64,000 bases of DNA. Origin: JAWPMT01 sp965267435 (lineage in GTDB: Bacteria > Bacteroidota > Bacteroidia > Cytophagales > Cyclobacteriaceae). Location of the stretch: positions 4,278,001 through 4,342,000 of the forward strand of contig OZ253960.1 of the NCBI GenBank assembly GCA_965267435.1, in the 5' to 3' direction. Of the stretch, positions 59,133 to 64,000 are shown piece after piece. Made by a program: the position numbers and the translations under genes. Position 1 is the first letter of the stretch. Each line of letters opens with the position of its first letter. The notes beneath the pieces are model-generated. The model had not been told where the DNA came from and did not search any database. It was given only the letters and a program-made list of their open reading frames with translations.

Positions 59133-61031
59133 TTAGACGCCCGCCTTTTCTTTGATCGAATCCACGACCTCAGGATTGAGCAGTGTAGAAGTATCTCCCA
59201 GGTTGGCGGTATCCTTGCTGGCGATCTTCCTCAGGATCCTTCTCATGATTTTTCCTGATCTCGTCTTGGGCAATCCTGGTACGATAAGCACCTCGTCTGG
59301 CTTGGCGATTGGGCCGATGATCTTACTGACCGTCTGGCGGATCTCGGACTTCAGGCTTTCTTCGGTACGACCTTCCATGTCACAAACAGCAAAAGCAAAG
59401 ATGCCCTGACCCTTGATGTCGTGGGGATATCCGACTACCGCCGACTCGACCACCTTCGGATGCTCATCGATCGCATTCTCCACCTCGGCAGTACCCATCC
59501 TGTGCCCAGAGACGTTGATGACATCATCGACACGACCCAGGATCCTCAGGTAGCCGTCGTGATCTCTCTTGGCGCCATCACCCGTGAAGTAGAGGCCCTT
59601 GTACGCGCTGAAGTACGTCTGTCGGCAACGCTCATGATCACCATAGGTGGTCCTCAATATCGACGGCCACGGGAATTTAATGCATAGGTTCCCCTCGACG
59701 TTTTTCCCATGGAGTTCATTGCCGTCCGCATCCACGATGATTGGCTGGATACCCGGAAGTGGCAGCGACGCATGGGCCGGCTTGTTGGGCGTGACCCCAG
59801 CCAGGGCCGAGATCATGATCCCCCCCGTTTCTGTCTGCCACCACGTATCGACGAGCGGGCAATTGCCTTTTCCGATATGATCATGGTACCAGTGCCAGGC
59901 CTCCTCATTGATAGGTTCCCCCACCGAGCCAATGACCTTCAGTGAATCCAGGCTGTAGGGCTCGAGTGGCTCCAGGCCATAGGCTTGCAAAGCTCTGATG
60001 GCCGTCGGTGCTGTATAAAACTGATTGACCTGGTGCTTGTCCACGATCTCCCAAAACCGACCCGCATTCGGATAGGTGGGTACCCCTTCGAACATGACCG
60101 TCGTGGCACCAGCCAATAAAGGGCCATAGACGATGTACGAGTGACCCGTGATCCATCCTACGTCCGCAGTACACCAATAGACATCATCGAGGGAGTACTG
60201 GAAGACATTGACGAACGAGTAGTACGTATAAACCATGTAACCGCCGCAGGTATGCACAACTCCCTTGGGCTTGCCGGTCGATCCTGAGGTGTAAAGGATA
60301 AAGAGCATATCCTCGGCATCCATTTCCTCGGCGACATTCTCCGTGGATACCCCATCGATGGCATCATGCCACCAGATGTCACGTCCATCCTTCATCGTGA
60401 CGTCCGTATTGGTGCGCTGCAGCACGATGACTTTCTCTACACAGTCACACTGCTCGAGCGCCTCATCCACGACGCCTTTCACATCGATCGTCTTGGCCCC
60501 GCGGAAATTGCCATCTGAGGTTAGTACCATTTTCGCTTCGCAGTCATTGATCCTGTCAGCCAAAGAGCTGGAAGAGAAGCCCGCAAAGACCACGGAATGG
60601 ATGGCACCAACCCGAGCACAGGCCAGCATCGCAACCGCCGCCTCCGGCACCATGGGTATGTAGATCACTACCCGGTCCCCTTTGCCCACACCCTGTGCCT
60701 TCATGGCATTGGCAAACTGGCAGACCTTTTCGTACAGTTGCCGATAGGTCAGGGTAACGGTCTCCTCTGTAGGGTCATTGGGTTCCCAGATGATCGCCGG
60801 ACGATCGCCGGCGGTGAAGAGGTGCCGCTCGAAGATGTTTTCAGTGATGTTGAGCTTGCCGTTGACAAACCACTTGACATCCGGTCCCTCGAAGTTCCAA
60901 TCGAGGACCTTGTCCCATTTCTTCCGCCAATGGAAGGACTCGGCAATGCGGTTCCAAAACGCTTCGGGTTCCTGCGTGCTCTTCTGATATTCGTGAATGT
61001 AGCCGCTAAGGGTTTGGATCTTCTGACTCAT
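59133..61031 (-). CDS. acs: Acetyl-CoA synthetase (AMP-forming)
   Basis: 632 aa. The ANL-family motifs are in order: YTSGSTGKPKGVVHT (P-loop), the central TWWQTETGGIMIS block, and the C-terminal PKTRSGKIMRRILRKIA with the acetylation Lys. The length matches bacterial Acs. It activates acetate using ATP and CoA. It is downstream of the symporter and DUF4212 genes on the same strand (gaps of 25 and 3 bp), giving an acetate uptake and activation unit. Confidence 0.95.
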   Translation of the reverse strand: MSQKIQTLSGYIHEYQKSTQEPEAFWNRIAESFHWRKKWDKVLDWNFEGPDVKWFVNGKLNITENIFERHLFTAGDRPAIIWEPNDPTEETVTLTYRQLYEKVCQFANAMKAQGVGKGDRVVIYIPMVPEAAVAMLACARVGAIHSVVFAGFSSSSLADRINDCEAKMVLTSDGNFRGAKTIDVKGVVDEALEQCDCVEKVIVLQRTNTDVTMKDGRDIWWHDAIDGVSTENVAEEMDAEDMLFILYTSGSTGKPKGVVHTCGGYMVYTYYSFVNVFQYSLDDVYWCTADVGWITGHSYIVYGPLLAGATTVMFEGVPTYPNAGRFWEIVDKHQVNQFYTAPTAIRALQAYGLEPLEPYSLDSLKVIGSVGEPINEEAWHWYHDHIGKGNCPLVDTWWQTETGGIMISALAGVTPNKPAHASLPLPGIQPIIVDADGNELHGKNVEGNLCIKFPWPSILRTTYGDHERCRQTYFSAYKGLYFTGDGAKRDHDGYLRILGRVDDVINVSGHRMGTAEVENAIDEHPKVVESAVVGYPHDIKGQGIFAFAVCDMEGRTEESLKSEIRQTVSKIIGPIAKPDEVLIVPGLPKTRSGKIMRRILRKIASKDTANLGDTSTLLNPEVVDSIKEKAGV

Positions 61032-61056
61032 CTACTTTGCAGTTTTTTCAGGTTTT

Positions 61057-62724
61057 CTAATCGTGATACTCGGCCGGATACCTCAACTTCTCCGTCATGT
61101 TCTGCACTTCTTCAGGCGCGTCGGCCGTAAAGCGATGTACTGTGAATGCGACGATAAAATTGAGAATCATCCCAACTGTGCCTATTCCCTCAGGGGAAAT
61201 ATCGAAAAAGTATTGATCGGGCGTTCCGCCGAGAAATTTAAAGTATATAATGTAACATCCGGTGAAGACGATGCCGACAATCATCCCGGAGATGGCACCT
61301 ACCTGGTTCATTTTCTTATGAAATATCCCCAGGACTATGGCGGGGAAAAACGATGACGCGGCGAGACCAAACGCGAAGGCCACAATGGCCGCCACATAGT
61401 CTGGTGGATTGAAGCCGAAGTAGCCTGCCACGATGACGGCCAATCCAATGGCAATTCGCGCTGCCCGCAACTCACCTTTCTCCGAAATGTCTTTCATCAC
61501 CACCTTCTTCAGCAGGTCGTGCGATATGGCTGTCGAGATGACAAGTAGTAGCCCTGCAGCCGTGGATAAGGCCGCTGCCAATCCCCCGGCTACGACAAAG
61601 GCGACAACCCATGCGGGCAACCTCGAGATTTCGGGGTTAGCCAGCACCATGATGTCCCGATCGATGGTGAGCTCGTTGGTGGCGGGATCTGCCACATAGT
61701 TGATACGCCCATCACCGTTTTTGTCGTCGAAGGAGAGGAGGCCTGTGCTCTCCCAGTTGGAGAACCACGGTGGTACTTCGGCATACGGCTTATCGCTCAC
61801 CTCCTGAATGAGATTGGTACGTGCGAAGGCCGCAATAGCTGGAGCCGTAGTGTAGAGGATGGCAATAAACACCAGCGCCCAACCAGCGGAGATCCGCGCA
61901 TCACGGACCTTCGGCACGGTGAAGAAGCGAACGATCACGTGGGGTAATCCGGCCGTACCGAACATCAGCGCTGCCGTAACAAAGAGCACGTCGATAGTCG
62001 GCTTGTTGCCACTTGTGTAGGCAGCAAACCCCAGGTCTTTGTGGAGCATGTCGAGCTTGTCGAGGAGGTATGTGCCGTCGGCCAGCTGGCCTCCAAAACC
62101 GAACTGCGGAATGGGATTGTCCACCAACAGAATCGAGAGAAAGATCGCTGGGAGCATGTAAGCAAAGATCAGCACGCAGTACTGTGCTACCTGTGTGTAG
62201 GTGATCCCCTTCATTCCGCCGAGAACGGCATAGAAGAAGACAATACCGACGCCGATCACGACGCCCCAACCAAAGGGTACCTCCAGAAATCGGGAGAAAG
62301 CGATACCCACTCCCTTCATCTGCCCTACGACATAGGTGAATGACACAAAGAGGGCGCATACTACCGCTACGAGTCGTGCGGTATCGGAATAGTACCTCTC
62401 CCCGATGAAGTCCGGGATGGTGAACTTGCCAAACTTCCGCAGATACGGTGCCAGCAGGAGTGCTAAAAGCACGTAGCCTCCTGTCCAGCCCATCAGGTAT
62501 TGGGAGCCGTCATATCCCATGAAGGAAATGAGTCCCGCCATTGAAATGAAAGAGGCAGCCGACATCCAGTCTGCAGCTGTAGCCATCCCATTGAGCACCG
62601 GGTGCACGTGACCCCCGGCCACATAAAACTCACTTGTAGAAGCTGCTCGGGCCCACAGGGCCACCACGATGTAAACCACGAACGTGATGCCCACGATCAC
62701 GAAAGTCCAAATCTGTACCGTCAT
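61057..62724 (-). CDS. Sodium:solute symporter, acetate permease-like (ActP family)
   Basis: 555 aa with about 13 membrane helices. SSSF motifs are present: AADWMSAASFISMAGLISF, FTYVVGQMKGVGIAFSRFLE and GGMKGITYTQVAQYCVLIFA. It probably imports acetate or another short monocarboxylate with sodium. Its placement directly between acs and DUF4212 supports acetate as substrate. Confidence 0.9.
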   Translation of the reverse strand: MTVQIWTFVIVGITFVVYIVVALWARAASTSEFYVAGGHVHPVLNGMATAADWMSAASFISMAGLISFMGYDGSQYLMGWTGGYVLLALLLAPYLRKFGKFTIPDFIGERYYSDTARLVAVVCALFVSFTYVVGQMKGVGIAFSRFLEVPFGWGVVIGVGIVFFYAVLGGMKGITYTQVAQYCVLIFAYMLPAIFLSILLVDNPIPQFGFGGQLADGTYLLDKLDMLHKDLGFAAYTSGNKPTIDVLFVTAALMFGTAGLPHVIVRFFTVPKVRDARISAGWALVFIAILYTTAPAIAAFARTNLIQEVSDKPYAEVPPWFSNWESTGLLSFDDKNGDGRINYVADPATNELTIDRDIMVLANPEISRLPAWVVAFVVAGGLAAALSTAAGLLLVISTAISHDLLKKVVMKDISEKGELRAARIAIGLAVIVAGYFGFNPPDYVAAIVAFAFGLAASSFFPAIVLGIFHKKMNQVGAISGMIVGIVFTGCYIIYFKFLGGTPDQYFFDISPEGIGTVGMILNFIVAFTVHRFTADAPEEVQNMTEKLRYPAEYHD

Positions 62725-62727
62725 GAT

Positions 62728-62988
62728 TTACAATTCATCTACGTGAAACTTACGATCGAGCCTGTTCATCAGGTAGGTGTAGATGAAGATGAGCACGACG
62801 AATATGTAAATGGACCCTTGTTGTGCCATCCAAAATCCCATTTTGAATCCGGCAATCTTGAAGGAATTGAGGGCGTCGGCAAAAAGCACTCCCAAGCCCA
62901 GGGAGGACACGACCCATATCGATAGAAGGATCAGGACATACCGCACGTTGGTACGCCAGTACTTTCGTAGTTTTTCAGGCTGAGACAT
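62728..62988 (-). CDS. DUF4212 small subunit of sodium/solute symporter
   Basis: 86 aa from the ATG at 62988; an in-frame ATG at 62997 is less likely. Two membrane helices (about 15-40 and 48-73) carry the family block GFWMAQQGSIYIFVVLIFIY. DUF4212 proteins are known partners of the adjacent SSS transporters in marine bacteria. It precedes the symporter gene by 3 bp. Confidence 0.88.
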   Translation of the reverse strand: MSQPEKLRKYWRTNVRYVLILLSIWVVSSLGLGVLFADALNSFKIAGFKMGFWMAQQGSIYIFVVLIFIYTYLMNRLDRKFHVDEL

Positions 62989-63102
62989 ACCCCACAATTT
63001 AACCCGATCTATGCAATGCCTGCCTATTCGAAAGCTAAATCACATCGAAATTCGGTACAGGAGCCCGGGCAATTCGCAGCTTATGGGAGGGGAGTTCGTC
63101 GT

Positions 63103-63822
63103 CTATCCTAAAAATTCAACCGCGATTGCCAATATGGCCGCTGCAACGCTGACTACCGTCCTCTTGAATCCCAAATGGTGCTCAGGGCTGGTTTCGACGA
63201 AGATGGTGGAGGAAATATGCAAGAAAGAACCACTCACAATACCAAAGAGAACGAGCAATCCTTCTTGTGACATAGACATGAAGTAGTTGCTAAAGACCAT
63301 GCCTGCTGGCGAGGCCAGCGAAAAGACCAGTAGGAAAAGCAACTCTGGTAATCTCGGTTTGTCACCGACCTTAATCACCGCCATGAGGGCGAATGCTGCG
63401 GGCACCTTGTGAAACACGATGCCAAGAAGCAGTGAATACGACTCGTGCTGTCCGTGAAAGGGAGAACCATGGGTGAGCAACGAACCCTCCAGCAGCGAGT
63501 GGATGATCAGCGCAACAATCAGCCCGAGCTTGCTACTCTGGGAGCCATGACCGCGATGAAAGTGACCATGCTCGACGCCCCTGGTGAAAGTCTCCAGCAA
63601 CTGCTGGAAGAAAAAGCCCACCAGCACAAAGACACCGATCCGCATGGGATGGGTGCTGATAGTGAACAACTCCGGGAGGATATGAATAACCGTAATGGAG
63701 AACAGGAAGGCACCAGCGAATACCAAAGGCAATCGGAGGTTGTCCGACTTGAAGCCCAGCCAATAAATCAGCATTCCACCCATGAAGGTGGCCAGAAACA
63801 ATATGATGAAATTCAGTGCCAT
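63103..63822 (-). CDS. ZIP-family metal transporter
   Basis: 239 aa with about eight helices. The central His-rich loop (HGHFHRGHGSQS) and the two metal-binding helices (ALIIHSLLEGSLL and GIVFHKVPAAFAL) are typical of ZIP transporters for zinc, iron or manganese. The 5' end overlaps the 3' end of the upstream methyltransferase gene by 10 bp, so the two are likely cotranscribed. Confidence 0.87.
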   Translation of the reverse strand: MALNFIILFLATFMGGMLIYWLGFKSDNLRLPLVFAGAFLFSITVIHILPELFTISTHPMRIGVFVLVGFFFQQLLETFTRGVEHGHFHRGHGSQSSKLGLIVALIIHSLLEGSLLTHGSPFHGQHESYSLLLGIVFHKVPAAFALMAVIKVGDKPRLPELLFLLVFSLASPAGMVFSNYFMSMSQEGLLVLFGIVSGSFLHISSTIFVETSPEHHLGFKRTVVSVAAAILAIAVEFLG

Positions 63823-64000
63823 AACTGCGTCACAAATATCAGTCGCTCGGACTGCTCAGGTTGATACGGTTTGAGGTGATAATCACCAAACACGCGAATT
63901 GGTTTCATTCCTGCGTGCTCAAAGTACTCAATAAATTCTACCCTCCGAATGGCTTGAACCTTCTCACGGTACGAGTAGCTCGTTCCTTCGTCCTCAAAAT
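63813..64000 (-). CDS. Partial methyltransferase (3' end of gene)
   Basis: The gene enters from beyond the right edge; only 62 codons and the stop (63813-63815) are visible. The translated tail reads FEDEGTSYSYREKVQAIRRV ... GDYHLKPYQPEQ ... ERLIFVTQLWH. That is the usual C-terminal end of class I SAM-dependent methyltransferases acting on small molecules or rRNA. The frame runs without a stop to the window edge. It overlaps the ZIP start by 10 bp. Identification rests on pattern alone. Confidence 0.5.
   Translation of the reverse strand, partial: FEDEGTSYSYREKVQAIRRVEFIEYFEHAGMKPIRVFGDYHLKPYQPEQSERLIFVTQLWH

Noticed and set aside
1..64000. Integron integrase, transposase or phage genes
   Set aside because: No tyrosine or serine recombinase, transposase or phage structural gene was found, so the cassette-like array lacks its expected enzyme in this window.

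Overview
The window looks like a chromosomal segment of a member of the Bacteroidota, most probably a marine or sediment Cytophagales. This is inferred from gene families, not from a marker gene. The signs are: outer-membrane-type lipoproteins with a Cys right after the signal peptide, DUF6122-like and NIPSNAP proteins, a large GT3-type glycogen synthase, the DUF4212 plus sodium:solute symporter pair beside acetyl-CoA synthetase, AraC regulators with seven-helix sensors, start codons without Shine-Dalgarno sequences, and a TTTG/TAnnTTTG promoter in front of the glutamate dehydrogenase gene. No rRNA, tRNA, CRISPR array, integrase or transposase gene was seen.

The window falls into two parts. 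From 1 to about 33.9 kb, 31 of 34 genes lie on the + strand. Most are single genes of unrelated function: regulators, hydrolases, a class III cyclase, a VOC protein, an amidohydrolase, SGNH hydrolases, two sulfatases, GH16 and GH43-like proteins, a metallophosphoesterase, a WG-repeat protein, MsrB, an Abi-type membrane protein, a BCCT transporter, an SDR, an MDR and several unknowns. Many are separated by 60-450 bp of non-coding sequence built from a recurring family of imperfect palindromic repeats. These have GCTAAC-like cores just after genes and GTTAGC-like cores just before the next gene. The arrangement resembles an integron gene-cassette array, or the debris of one, although no recombinase gene is visible. 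This is the main unexplained structure in the window. Signs of decay in the same region are a frameshifted gene (22147-22603) and a short reading frame broken by one in-frame TAG (2766-2936).

From about 33.9 to 64 kb the segment is compact and conserved. A minus-strand group holds a serine hydrolase, a charged lipoprotein and a membrane protein. Next comes an AraC-type sensor-regulator, then a divergent module of a secreted VWA protein, an ECF-type sigma factor and a membrane-anchored anti-sigma/TonB-like protein (38.0-41.8 kb). Housekeeping genes follow: prmC, ribD, free-methionine sulfoxide reductase, psd, gdhA, an omega-amidase with a methionine/glutamine aminotransferase, def, ruvX, a ScdA/YtfE-like di-iron protein, a C-terminal processing protease and glycogen synthase. 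The end of the window holds an aldo/keto reductase, a beta-hydroxyacid dehydrogenase, an AraC regulator, the acetate uptake/activation operon (DUF4212, symporter, acs), a ZIP metal transporter and the 3' end of a methyltransferase gene. Several neighbours here overlap at their ends, in contrast to the repeat-padded first half.
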